Below are positions 48,721-57,356 of a stretch of 64,000 nt of DNA, one piece after another. The DNA comes from RPQJ01 sp963777725. GTDB lineage: Bacteria > Pseudomonadota > Gammaproteobacteria > Steroidobacterales > Steroidobacteraceae. The notes under the pieces are model-generated. The model was given only the letters and a program-made list of their open reading frames with translations. It made no database searches and was not told the origin of the DNA. The first letter of the stretch is position 1; each line of letters opens with the position of its first letter. Where the stretch lies: NCBI GenBank assembly GCA_963777725.1, contig CAVZRR010000002.1, positions 1 through 64,000 on the forward strand, in the 5' to 3' direction. The position numbers and the translations under genes are program-made.

Positions 48721-49740
48721 ATGATACCCACTTCCCTGCACCTTCGTCAGCCCCAGGCGTGGCAACACGAGCTCCAGCGGGCCGTCACCGATCCCGCGGA
48801 ATTGCTCGCAATGCTGGGGCTCGGCCCGGAATGGCTCGAGCCAGCCCGGGCGGCGGCGGCCCGGTTCCCACTGCGGGTACCGCGGGGGTTCGTCGGCCGC
48901 ATGCGCCGTGGCGACGCGCTCGACCCGCTGTTGCGCCAGGTCCTGCCGCTCGGTTTCGAGCTCGCCGACGTGCCGGATTACGTGCAGGACCCGGTCGGCG
49001 ACCTCGCTTCACGCACGGGCCCGGGTGTGCTGCACAAGTACGCGGGACGGGCCCTGCTCGTGACGACCGGCGCCTGCGCGATCAACTGCCGATACTGCTT
49101 CCGGCGCCACTTTCCCTATGACGACGAAAATGCCTCGCGCGGCGGGTTCGGCCCGGCACTGGCGGCTCTGCGCGGCGACGCCAGCATCGACGAGGTCATC
49201 CTGAGCGGCGGCGACCCGCTGACGCTGGGAGACCGACGGCTCGGTGCGCTGCTCGACGACCTGCAGGCCATCAGCCACCTGCGCCGTGTGCGGCTGCACA
49301 CCCGCCTGCCGATCGTGCTGCCCGAGCGGATCGACGCGGCATTCGTCGAACTCTGGTCCGCCGTTCGATTGCCGAAGGTGGTCGTCGTCCACGCCAATCA
49401 CGCAAACGAGATCGACGATGGGGTTCGCGCTGCGCTGGCCCGACTGGCGGCGACCGGCAGCACGCTGCTGAACCAGTCCGTGCTGCTGCGAGGCATCAAT
49501 GACGACGCGCGGGTCCTGTCGGAGCTGAGCGAGACGTTGTTCGCCGCCGGCGTGCTTCCGTATTACCTGCACCTGCTCGACCGCGTGGCCGGCTCGGCCC
49601 ATTTCGAGGTCCCCGAACACGAGGCCCGCCGGCTCTGGTCGGACGTCTCGGCTCGCCTGCCCGGCTACCTGGTGCCGCGGCTCGTCCGTGAGGTCCCGGG
49701 GGCTCCAGCCAAGACGATGCTGCCACCTGCGTCACGTTAG
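48721..49740 (+). CDS. epmB: EF-P beta-lysylation protein EpmB (lysine 2,3-aminomutase-like)
   Basis: 339-aa radical SAM/PLP enzyme that converts lysine to (R)-beta-lysine for EF-P. The 4Fe-4S motif CAINCRYC lies in TTGACAINCRYCFRRHFPY, followed by VILSGGDPLTLGD and the PLP region (LPYYLHLLDRVAGSAHFEV). It lacks the long N-terminal extension of clostridial aminomutases, as expected for EpmB. Start ATG 48721 (MIPTSLHLRQPQAWQ), divergent from efp with a shared 71-bp promoter region. Confidence 0.94.
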   Translation: MIPTSLHLRQPQAWQHELQRAVTDPAELLAMLGLGPEWLEPARAAAARFPLRVPRGFVGRMRRGDALDPLLRQVLPLGFELADVPDYVQDPVGDLASRTGPGVLHKYAGRALLVTTGACAINCRYCFRRHFPYDDENASRGGFGPALAALRGDASIDEVILSGGDPLTLGDRRLGALLDDLQAISHLRRVRLHTRLPIVLPERIDAAFVELWSAVRLPKVVVVHANHANEIDDGVRAALARLAATGSTLLNQSVLLRGINDDARVLSELSETLFAAGVLPYYLHLLDRVAGSAHFEVPEHEARRLWSDVSARLPGYLVPRLVREVPGAPAKTMLPPASR

Positions 49741-49823
49741 GAGCCGGGACCCCTTTGATATAGTCCCGCCCGACTTTTGCTAACGCGGCGCTGGAACCGT
49801 CCGGTGCCGCATGGGGGAAGGCT

Positions 49824-51875
49824 GTGGTCGAATCCGGCGCGATCCCGCTGGTGGTCCTGTCCCGTCAGCAGGATCCAGTGGAAACCATCAACAGCACGCT
49901 GCGCAATGCGGGGCACCCCGTGCATTGCACGTGGGTGCGCGACGTGTCGGGCCTCGGCGAGGCGCTGGCAAAGGACATGCCCCAGGCCATTTTCCTCTGC
50001 GTGTCCGATCCGGACGAGACCACTGCGGCGCTCGAAGCCCGGCAACGCTTCGCATCGCGGATCCCGACGATCCTGGTCCGCGACTCGATTACCGAGGCAG
50101 ACCTGACGCACGCGCTCGAGATCGGCGCCCAGGACGTCGTCACGCTGCACGCTCGCCCACGGCTGCAGGCCGTGGCCATCCGTGAACTGCACTCGTCGCG
50201 GCTCGACCGGGCGCTCGCCGGGACGCTCGCCTCGGCGCGCCAGTACCGGGACCAGATGAAGGCGTTCATGACGGGCTCGACCGACGCCATTGCCCATGTG
50301 CAGGAGGGCATCGTCGTCGACGTCAACCCGGCCTGGGCGGATCTCTTCGGTCACGAGGAGGCCGCCGCCCTGCTCGGCCAGCCGTTGATGGACTTCTTCC
50401 AGCAGCGCAGTCACGCCGCGCTCAAGGGCGCGCTCGTCGCCGCTGCGCAGGGCCGCTGGGCGGATCATTCGCTGCAGGCCGTGGCGCTGCTGCCCGGCGG
50501 CACCGAACTGCCGGTCGACATCGAATTCGAGCGCTTCGAGTTCGAGGGCGAACCGGCCGTGCGGCTGCGGGTGCCGACGCAGAAAGGCGACGTCGAGACG
50601 CTGAGCCGCCAACTCGACGAAGCGCTACAGTTCGACGCGGGCACCGGCCTGCTGAAGCGACCGGCCTTCTTCGAACATGCATCGGCCCATGCGTCGAACA
50701 CGTTGAAGGCCGGCCTCCGCGCGTTGCTTTTCATCGAGCCGGACGGCCTCGGCGCGCTGGAAGGCGACCTCGGCGCGCTCGCGGTCGAGGACCTGCTCGA
50801 GGCCGTCGGGCAACTGCTGCACTCGTTGCTGCAACCGGGAGACATCGCAGGGCGCGTCACGGCGCGCGGCTTTGCGCTGCTCGTCGAGCGTGGCAACGGG
50901 CGCGACCTCGACGCGTGGGTCGGGCGCGTGCTGCAGCGGATCGCCGAGCACGTGTTCCACGTCGGTGAGCGGTCGGTCTCGATCACCTGCAGCGCGGGTG
51001 CCACGCTGCTCAATTCGCAGGGCGAAGTTCTGCAGGCGCCCCTCGAGTCGTCGATCAAGGCGACTCGCGCAGCGGCTGCCGCCGGCGGCAACCGGCTGCT
51101 GCGCCCGGACCAACCGGGCGAAAAGCCGGACCTGGAGGAAGCCGATCGCGCCTGGGCGACGCGGATCCGCTCGGCCTTGATGGCGAATCGCTTCCGCCTC
51201 GTCCAGCAGCCGATCGCGAGCCTCGTCGGCGACGGCGAGGCGATGTTCGACCTCGTCGTGCGCATGCTCGACGACAAGGGCAACGAGGTGCTGCCGTCCG
51301 AGTTCCTGGCCGCGGCGCAGCGCACCGACCTGATGAAGAACATCGACCGGTGGGTCCTCGGCGCGGCCATGTCGTTCTGCGCCGCGCGCAAGCCGCACCG
51401 CGTGTTCGTCCGGCTGTCGCGCGACTCGATGCGAGACCAGACCCTCGGCACCTGGCTGCAGCAGCAGCTGAAGGCCTCGGGCGTGGATGCCGGGCGCGTG
51501 GTGTTCGAACTGGGCGAAGCGCTCGCGACGACGCACCTCAAGGAGATGAAGGAGCTGCAGGCCCTGGTGCAGCCGCTCGGCTTCGAGCTCGCAATCGAGA
51601 ACTTCGGCTCCGGACGCGATCCGGCGCAGCTGCTGAGCCATGTTGCGGTCAACTACGTGAAGATCGACGGCGCGCTGATGCAGGGCCTGGCCAACGACCG
51701 CCTGCTGCAGGAGCAGGTCAAGGTGCTGGTGCAGCAGGCGCGCGCGCAAGGCGTCACGACCATTGCCGAACGCGTCGAGGACGCGAATACGATGGCCGTG
51801 CTCTGGCAGCTCGGCATCGAGTTCATCCAGGGGTATTTCGTCAGCAGCCCCGAGGAAGTCGTGCTGGGAGCGTGA
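49824..51875 (+). CDS. FimX-like receiver/PAS/degenerate GGDEF/degenerate EAL protein
   Basis: 683 aa, GTG start. Residues 1-130 are receiver-like (IPLVVLSRQQDPVETI...); about 150-265 a PAS domain (FMTGSTDAIAHVQEGIVVDVNPAWADLFGHEE); about 270-430 a GGDEF fold lacking the signature; about 450-683 an EAL fold. The EAL motif is replaced by FDLVVRML and the catalytic DDFGTG by IENFGSG, so phosphodiesterase activity is unlikely. Architecture and length match FimX of Pseudomonas, a c-di-GMP receptor for type IV pili. A fimV homologue is 7 kb away, consistent with pilus-based motility. Assignment to FimX is by architecture. Confidence 0.75.
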   Translation: MVESGAIPLVVLSRQQDPVETINSTLRNAGHPVHCTWVRDVSGLGEALAKDMPQAIFLCVSDPDETTAALEARQRFASRIPTILVRDSITEADLTHALEIGAQDVVTLHARPRLQAVAIRELHSSRLDRALAGTLASARQYRDQMKAFMTGSTDAIAHVQEGIVVDVNPAWADLFGHEEAAALLGQPLMDFFQQRSHAALKGALVAAAQGRWADHSLQAVALLPGGTELPVDIEFERFEFEGEPAVRLRVPTQKGDVETLSRQLDEALQFDAGTGLLKRPAFFEHASAHASNTLKAGLRALLFIEPDGLGALEGDLGALAVEDLLEAVGQLLHSLLQPGDIAGRVTARGFALLVERGNGRDLDAWVGRVLQRIAEHVFHVGERSVSITCSAGATLLNSQGEVLQAPLESSIKATRAAAAAGGNRLLRPDQPGEKPDLEEADRAWATRIRSALMANRFRLVQQPIASLVGDGEAMFDLVVRMLDDKGNEVLPSEFLAAAQRTDLMKNIDRWVLGAAMSFCAARKPHRVFVRLSRDSMRDQTLGTWLQQQLKASGVDAGRVVFELGEALATTHLKEMKELQALVQPLGFELAIENFGSGRDPAQLLSHVAVNYVKIDGALMQGLANDRLLQEQVKVLVQQARAQGVTTIAERVEDANTMAVLWQLGIEFIQGYFVSSPEEVVLGA

Positions 51876-51877
51876 GG

Positions 51878-51981
51878 AAGGGGATAGGGGATGGGGGATG
51901 GGGGATAGTTAAGAGTGGCAGCTGACCGTGCGGCGGCACCTTCTTCACTATCCCCGATCCCCTATCCCCCATCCCCTATCT
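51878..51981. repeat. Inverted pair of heptad arrays between FimX-like gene and parC
   Basis: GGGGATA array at 51878-51909 and TATCCCC array at 51948-51981 with a 38-bp spacer. The right array encodes the last residues of ParC (EIGDGG) and its TAG stop; the left begins 2 bp after the TGA of the FimX-like gene. The boundary GATAGTTAAGAGTGGC resembles that at 63382. Confidence 0.85.
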
Positions 51982-54220
51982 CCAGCCCATCCACCTTCCG
52001 CCACCCCCGCGGCAACACCCCACCACGCTGGCCGCGCTCGCCACGGTACTCGGCGAGTTCCCGGTAGCTGAGACCCATGTGGCGCTCGCCGCTCAGGATG
52101 CGCAATGACTGCCCGGGCGCGACCGCGGCGATCGCGAGCAGGCTTTCCTCGCCGGTCGCCGCCTTCTTCGCTGGAATGCCGAAAATCTTGTTGCCTTTGC
52201 CGCGCGGCAGCTCGGGAAGCTCGGCGACCGGGAACGTGAGCAGGCGTCCGTCGGAATTGACTGCGGCCAGCATCACCTCGTCGCCCGCGGGCACCGGCAC
52301 GGGCGCCAGCACGGTCGAGCCCTCGGGAACCTTCAGGATCGCCTTGCCGGCGCGATTGCGGCTGTGCAGTTCGCCGAGCTTGACGACGAAGCCGTAGCCC
52401 GCACCGCTCGCGAGCACCCAGCGGTCCTCCGGATCGCCGATCAGCACGCCCGGAAACGTTGCGCCGTCCGGTGGATCGAGTCGGCCCGACAGCGGCTCCC
52501 CCTGGCCACGCGCAGAGGGCAACGCGTGCGCGGGCAGGCTGTAGGCCCGGCCCGTGCTGTCGAGGAACACGGCCTGCTGGGTGCTGCGGCCGCGAGCCGC
52601 GGTCCGGAACTCGTCGCCCGTCTTGTAGGACAGCGAGCGCGGATCGATGTCGTGCCCCTTGGCGGCTCGCACCCAGCCGCTGCGCGACAGCACGACCGTG
52701 ACCGGCTCGCTCGCCACCAGCTCCGTCTCGGCAATCGCCTGCGCCGCCGCTCGCTCGACGAACTTGCTGCGGCGGTCGTCGCCGTATTTCTCCGCGTCGG
52801 CGATGATCTCGTCGCGGACCAGGCGCTTCAGCCGCGCCTTGCTCGCGAGGATCTTCTGCAACTCGTCGCGCTCGGCGGCCAGCTTCTCCTGCTCGCCGCG
52901 GATCTTCATTTCCTCGAGCTTCGCGAGGTGGCGCAGCTTGGTCTCGAGGATCGCCTCGGCCTGGGCTTCCGAGAGCGCGAAGCGCGCGATCAGCGCGGCC
53001 TTCGGCTCGTCCTCGTAGCGGACGATGCGGATCACTTCGTCGAGGTTCAGGTACGCGACGAGCAGGCCGTCGAGGATGTGCAGCCGCGCCTCGACCTTCT
53101 GCAACCGGTGCGTGAGCCGGCGCGTGACCGTGTCGGTGCGGAACGCGAGCCACTCCTCGAGCAGCGGTCTCAGGCCCATGACGCGCGGCCGCCCGTCGCG
53201 CGCAATCACGTTCATGTTGACGCGATAACTGCGCTCGAGATCCGTGGTCGCGAACAGGTGCGCCATCACCTGCTCGGTGTCGACGCGGTTCGAGCGCGGC
53301 GTGATGATCAGGCGCGTCGGGTGCTCGTGGTCGGACTCGTCGCGGAGATCCTCGACCATCGGCAGCTTCTTCGCGCGCATCTGCGCCGCGATCTGCTCGA
53401 GGACCTTCGAGCCGGACACCTGGTACGGGAGCTCGGTGACGACGATCTCGCTCTCTTCCATCTCGTACCGTGCGCGGGCGCGGAACGTGCCGTTGCCGGT
53501 CTCGTAGATCTTCGCCAGGTCGTCGCGCGAGGTGATGATCTCGGCGCCGGTCGGGAAGTCCGGTCCCTGCACGTGCTCGAGCAACTGCGCAAGCGTCGCC
53601 TTGGGCTCCTCGAGGAGGCGAACGCAGGCCGCTGCCACCTCGCGCAGGTTGTGCGGCGGAATGTCCGTCGCCATGCCGACCGCGATGCCGGTGGCACCGT
53701 TCAGCAGCACGTTCGGCAGCCGCGCCGGCAGCAGCGCCGGCTCCTCGAGCGTGCCGTCGAAGTTGGGCGTCCACTCGACGGTGCCCTCGCCGAGCTCCGA
53801 CAGCAGCACCTCGGCATAGCGCGTCAGTTTCGACTCGGTGTAGCGCATCGCCGCGAACGACTTCGGGTCGTCCGGCGAGCCGAAGTTGCCCTGCCCGTCC
53901 ACGAGCGGGTAGCGGTACGAGAACGGCTGCGCCATCAGCACCAGCGCCTCGTAGCAGGCCGAGTCGCCGTGCGGGTGGAACTTGCCGATCACGTCGCCGA
54001 CGGTGCGCGCGGACTTCTTGTGCTTGGAGGCCGCCGCGAGCCCGAGCTCGCTCATCGCGTAGACGATGCGGCGCTGCACCGGCTTCAGCCCGTCACCCAC
54101 GTGGGGCAGCGCACGATCGAGGATCACGTACATCGAGTACTCGAGGTACGCCTTTTCGGTGAAGGTCCTGAGCGGCAGCCGCTCGATGCCCTCGAAATTC
54201 AGTTCGTCCTGGCCGCTCAA
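51962..54220 (-). CDS. parC: DNA topoisomerase IV subunit A
   Basis: 752-aa DNA-breaking subunit that decatenates chromosomes. LPLRTFTEKAYLEYSMYVILDRALPHVGDGLKPVQRRI is the ParC opening (GyrA has a different start and is longer). The quinolone-determining region reads HPHGDSACYEALVLMAQPF with unsubstituted Ser and Asp. Active Tyr is in MRYTESKLTRYAE. The C-terminal beta-pinwheel is short, as in ParC. The terminal EIGDGG and the stop are encoded by a heptad repeat. 16 bp downstream of parE, same operon. Confidence 0.96.
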   Translation of the reverse strand: MSGQDELNFEGIERLPLRTFTEKAYLEYSMYVILDRALPHVGDGLKPVQRRIVYAMSELGLAAASKHKKSARTVGDVIGKFHPHGDSACYEALVLMAQPFSYRYPLVDGQGNFGSPDDPKSFAAMRYTESKLTRYAEVLLSELGEGTVEWTPNFDGTLEEPALLPARLPNVLLNGATGIAVGMATDIPPHNLREVAAACVRLLEEPKATLAQLLEHVQGPDFPTGAEIITSRDDLAKIYETGNGTFRARARYEMEESEIVVTELPYQVSGSKVLEQIAAQMRAKKLPMVEDLRDESDHEHPTRLIITPRSNRVDTEQVMAHLFATTDLERSYRVNMNVIARDGRPRVMGLRPLLEEWLAFRTDTVTRRLTHRLQKVEARLHILDGLLVAYLNLDEVIRIVRYEDEPKAALIARFALSEAQAEAILETKLRHLAKLEEMKIRGEQEKLAAERDELQKILASKARLKRLVRDEIIADAEKYGDDRRSKFVERAAAQAIAETELVASEPVTVVLSRSGWVRAAKGHDIDPRSLSYKTGDEFRTAARGRSTQQAVFLDSTGRAYSLPAHALPSARGQGEPLSGRLDPPDGATFPGVLIGDPEDRWVLASGAGYGFVVKLGELHSRNRAGKAILKVPEGSTVLAPVPVPAGDEVMLAAVNSDGRLLTFPVAELPELPRGKGNKIFGIPAKKAATGEESLLAIAAVAPGQSLRILSGERHMGLSYRELAEYRGERGQRGGVLPRGWRKVDGLEIGDGG

Positions 54221-54236
54221 GCCTCGCCCTCCGCGC

Positions 54237-56129
54237 TCACGGCTGCACCGAGGCCAGGTTGCCCTTGGTCTCGAGCCACTCGCGGCGGTCCGCCGCGCGC
54301 TTCTTCGCGAGCATCATGTCCATGATCTGGTCGGCGTGGTCCGCCGCATCCACGGTGAGCTGCACGAGCCGGCGCGTCTCCGGCGCCATCGTGGTCTCGC
54401 GCAGCTGCAGTGCGCTCATCTCGCCCAGTCCCTTGAAGCGGGTCACGACCGGCTTCGCGCGCGGGTTCTCGGTCCGGATCCGGTCGAGGATGCCGTTGCG
54501 CTCGGCCTCGTCGAGCGCGTACTCGACCTGCTTGCCATAGTCGATGCGGAACAGCGGCGGCATCGCGACGAACACGTGGCCGGCGAGCACCAGCGGGCGG
54601 AAGTGCCGCAGGAACAGCGCGCACAGCAGCGTCGCGATGTGCAGGCCGTCGGAATCCGCGTCCGCGAGGATGCAGATGCGGTGATAGCGCAGCGCCGCGA
54701 TCGCGTCGGAGGCTGGATCGACGCCGATCGCCACGGCAATGTCGTGCACCTCCTGCGACGCCAGGATTTCGCCGGAGGCGACCTCCCAGGTGTTGAGGAT
54801 CTTGCCGCGCAACGGCATCACGGCCTGGAACTCACGATCGCGCGCCTGCTTCGCGGAACCGCCGGCCGAGTCGCCCTCGACGAGGAAGAGCTCGGTGCGC
54901 TTCGGGTCCTGGCTCGAGCAGTCGGCAAGCTTGCCGGGCAGCGCCGGACCGCTCGTGATGCGCTTGCGCGCAACCTTCTGGCTCGCCTTGACTCGATCGG
55001 CGGCGTTCGAGATCGCGAGCTGCGCGATGCGCTCGCCGGCCTCCGGATGCTGGTTCAGCCACAGGCCGAACTGGTCCTTGACGATGCCCGAGACGAAGGC
55101 CGCGGGCTCGCGCGAGCTCAGCCGCTCCTTGGTCTGTCCCGCGAACTGCGGGTCGCGCATCTTGGTCGAAAGCACGTAACTCGCGTCGTCCCAGACGTCC
55201 TCCGGCGCGAGCTTGAGACCGCGCGGCAACAGGTTGCGGAACTCGCAGAACTCGCGGATCGCTTCCGTGAGGCCGAGCCGGAAGCCGTTGACGTGCGTGC
55301 CGCCCTGCAGGGTCGGGATCAGGTTGACGTAGCTTTCCTCGATCCGCGCCCCGCCGTCGGTGCGCCAGACGACCGCCCAGTCCACGCCTTCGTGCTCGCC
55401 CTCGATGCTGCCGGTGAACGGTTCGTCGGGCAGCCACTCGCCCGACTCGAGCGACTCGCGCAGGTACTGCTCGAGCCCGCCCGTGTACTGCCAGCTCTCC
55501 TTCTCGCCGGTCTTCTCCACCGTGAGACGCATCTCGAGGCCCGGGCACAGCACGGCCTTGGCCTTCAACACGTGCTTCAATTTCGGCAGCGAAATCTCTG
55601 CAGTGTCGAAGTACGACGGATCGGGCCAGAAACGCACCGTGGTGCCGGTGTTGGCCTTGCCGACCTCGCCCACGACCTCGAGCTTCGAGTGGACCTTGCC
55701 GCTCTTGAACGCGATGTTGTATTCCTTGCCGCCGCGCCGCACCCAGCACTCGAGGTGCTTCGAGAGCGCATTGACGACCGACACGCCGACGCCGTGCAGG
55801 CCGCCGGAGAACTTGTAGGTCTTGTCGCCGAACTTACCGCCCGCGTGCAGGCGAGTCAGGATCAGCTCGACGCCACTCACTTTCTCTTTCGGGTGGATGT
55901 CGACCGGCATGCCGCGACCGTCGTCGATCACTTCGATCGAGCCGTCCTTGTAGACGGTGACCGAGATGCGGCTGCAGTGCCCGGCCAGCGCCTCGTCGAC
56001 GCTGTTGTCGACCACCTCGTGCGCGAGGTGGTTCGGCCGGCTGGTGTCGGTGTACATGCCCGGCCGGCGCCGGACGGGCTCGAGTCCGCTCAGGACTTCG
56101 ATGTCTTGAGCGGTGTAGGTCTGGGTCAT
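54237..56129 (-). CDS. parE: DNA topoisomerase IV subunit B
   Basis: 630-aa ATPase subunit. ATP-binding blocks EVVDNSVDEALAGHC, VIDDGRGMPVDIHPKEKVSGVELILTRLHAGGKF and GGLHGVGVSVVNALS; TOPRIM motifs EGDSAGGSAKQARDREFQAV and LADADSDGLHIATLL. Length and lack of the GyrB insertion fit ParE. Start ATG 56129 (MTQTYTAQDIEVLSGLEPVRRRPGMY); an open frame to 56315 is only translated hairpin element D and should be ignored. Confidence 0.96.
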   Translation of the reverse strand: MTQTYTAQDIEVLSGLEPVRRRPGMYTDTSRPNHLAHEVVDNSVDEALAGHCSRISVTVYKDGSIEVIDDGRGMPVDIHPKEKVSGVELILTRLHAGGKFGDKTYKFSGGLHGVGVSVVNALSKHLECWVRRGGKEYNIAFKSGKVHSKLEVVGEVGKANTGTTVRFWPDPSYFDTAEISLPKLKHVLKAKAVLCPGLEMRLTVEKTGEKESWQYTGGLEQYLRESLESGEWLPDEPFTGSIEGEHEGVDWAVVWRTDGGARIEESYVNLIPTLQGGTHVNGFRLGLTEAIREFCEFRNLLPRGLKLAPEDVWDDASYVLSTKMRDPQFAGQTKERLSSREPAAFVSGIVKDQFGLWLNQHPEAGERIAQLAISNAADRVKASQKVARKRITSGPALPGKLADCSSQDPKRTELFLVEGDSAGGSAKQARDREFQAVMPLRGKILNTWEVASGEILASQEVHDIAVAIGVDPASDAIAALRYHRICILADADSDGLHIATLLCALFLRHFRPLVLAGHVFVAMPPLFRIDYGKQVEYALDEAERNGILDRIRTENPRAKPVVTRFKGLGEMSALQLRETTMAPETRRLVQLTVDAADHADQIMDMMLAKKRAADRREWLETKGNLASVQP

Positions 56130-56232
56130 CGGTGGTCGTTCCGCGGGCTCGCGTCGCTTGGGGCGCGCGGATTCTAGCAGCGCTACTTCGCTGTCGCACT
56201 CGCTTATCCGGTGCGCGTTGCTTCGACTCGGA

Positions 56233-56349
56233 GGGGCGTCGGGGTTGCGGATGGGCTCGCGAAAACGCCATGAACCCATCCATGGGGGCTCCGGGCGCGG
56301 CGTCCTGCCGCGCACGGTTTCGCGAGCCCATCCGCAACCCCGACGCCCC
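56233..56349 (-). repeat. Covarying hairpin element D (upstream of parE)
   Basis: Perfect 32-bp inverted arms (56233-56264, 56318-56349) with unique sequence enclose a 53-nt core nearly identical to that of element A (mini-hairpin 1 GCGCGGC, loop AGGAC, GCCGCGC; mini-hairpin 2 CCC, loop ATGGAT, GGG on the minus strand). The 551-bp gap 56130-56680 holds elements D and E plus smaller hairpins (56353-56371 and near 56443-56460) and no gene. Confidence 0.88.
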
Positions 56350-56514
56350 GGAGGCGCCGCAACGCGGCGCCGGATGATCGCTGCGCGTCAGCGCTGGCGC
56401 GCTGCCGAACGTCGCGCGCACCTCGGACGAGTCCGTTGGCTGCACGTCGCGAGCGCGACGTTGAGCGATACGAGCGCAGCTTGCGGCGCGACCACGGGTA
56501 CCGCGATGGTGAAT

Positions 56515-56643
56515 GCCGCCGTCAGGCGGGCGACTGGCACGCATTCGGCGGGCCGTGCGCGGCAGGACGCCGCGCCCGGAGCCCCCATGGATGGGTTCAC
56601 GGCGACCCGCCGAATGCGTGCCAGTCGCCCGCCTGACGGCGGC
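56515..56643 (+). repeat. Covarying hairpin element E (between DUF3501 gene and parE)
   Basis: Perfect 38-bp inverted arms (56515-56552, 56606-56643) flank a 53-nt core that is the reverse complement of element D's core with few changes. The arms share no sequence with those of D. Opposite orientation to D, 165 bp away. Confidence 0.88.
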
Positions 56644-56680
56644 GCACCGCCGAACGCGACACACTCGACCGCGACGCAAC

Positions 56681-57292
56681 CTACGCGAGATCGCGCACGA
56701 GCGCGTCGCGCGCAGCCTGCGGCAGCGGATCGATCGCGTGCCGGTAGTTGTCGTGATCCATGCCGATCGACACCGCCGCACCCGCCTTCGCGGCCGCGAC
56801 CATCGCCGGCGTGAGCTCGAATCGCAGGAAATGCACCGCCGACGTCTTCTCGTCGTTCTCGCGCTCGAGATCCTCGTCGGCGATCGCAAATACCCGATCG
56901 TGCCCGGCCACCTGCACCCAGCACCGGTCCTCGACGCCCTTCAAGCCCGCGAGCGCGACGCGGCGCTCTTCGATCGCCGGGAACTCGATCAGCAGCGTGG
57001 CCTTCCAGTTCGAGCCGTCGGGAATCAGCGGGTTGTAGGCGGCGAGCTCGTCCGCGATGCCCTCCGATTCGAAGATGCGCTCGATCCGCAGCATCTCCTG
57101 CACCTGGTACTGCACGGTCAGGCGATCCTCGAACAGCCACGTCGCGTTCGGCCCGCACTGCAGCGTGCGGTTGCGCTTGTGGGCGATCACTTTCGGCCGG
57201 AATTCCGGCCGCTGCTTCGCATACTGCTCGAGGCCGAACAGGTCCTCCGGTCGGAGCTTGGCCCCGGCTTTGACGCTCGTGTTCTGGTTCAT
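56681..57292 (-). CDS. DUF3501 family protein
   Basis: 203 aa. KLRPEDLFGLEQYAKQRPEFRPKVIAHKRNRTLQCGPNATWLFEDRLTVQYQVQEMLRIERIFE is the typical DUF3501 N terminus. The family has no proven function but habitually follows a rubrerythrin and a heterodisulfide-reductase-like Fe-S protein, exactly as here, pointing to the same peroxide/redox system. Soluble, no cofactor motif seen. Start ATG 57292. Last gene of a three-gene minus-strand operon. Confidence 0.85.
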   Translation of the reverse strand: MNQNTSVKAGAKLRPEDLFGLEQYAKQRPEFRPKVIAHKRNRTLQCGPNATWLFEDRLTVQYQVQEMLRIERIFESEGIADELAAYNPLIPDGSNWKATLLIEFPAIEERRVALAGLKGVEDRCWVQVAGHDRVFAIADEDLERENDEKTSAVHFLRFELTPAMVAAAKAGAAVSIGMDHDNYRHAIDPLPQAARDALVRDLA

Positions 57293-57356
57293 GATCGAAT
57301 CAATCCTTCAGGCGATGAGTGGTTGCCTTGCCTGCGCGTTCGCGCGCGGGCCACAG

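Noticed and set aside
56130..56315. N-terminal extension of parE to 56315.
   Set aside because: The added residues are a translation of hairpin element D; family alignment starts at MTQTYTAQDIEVL.
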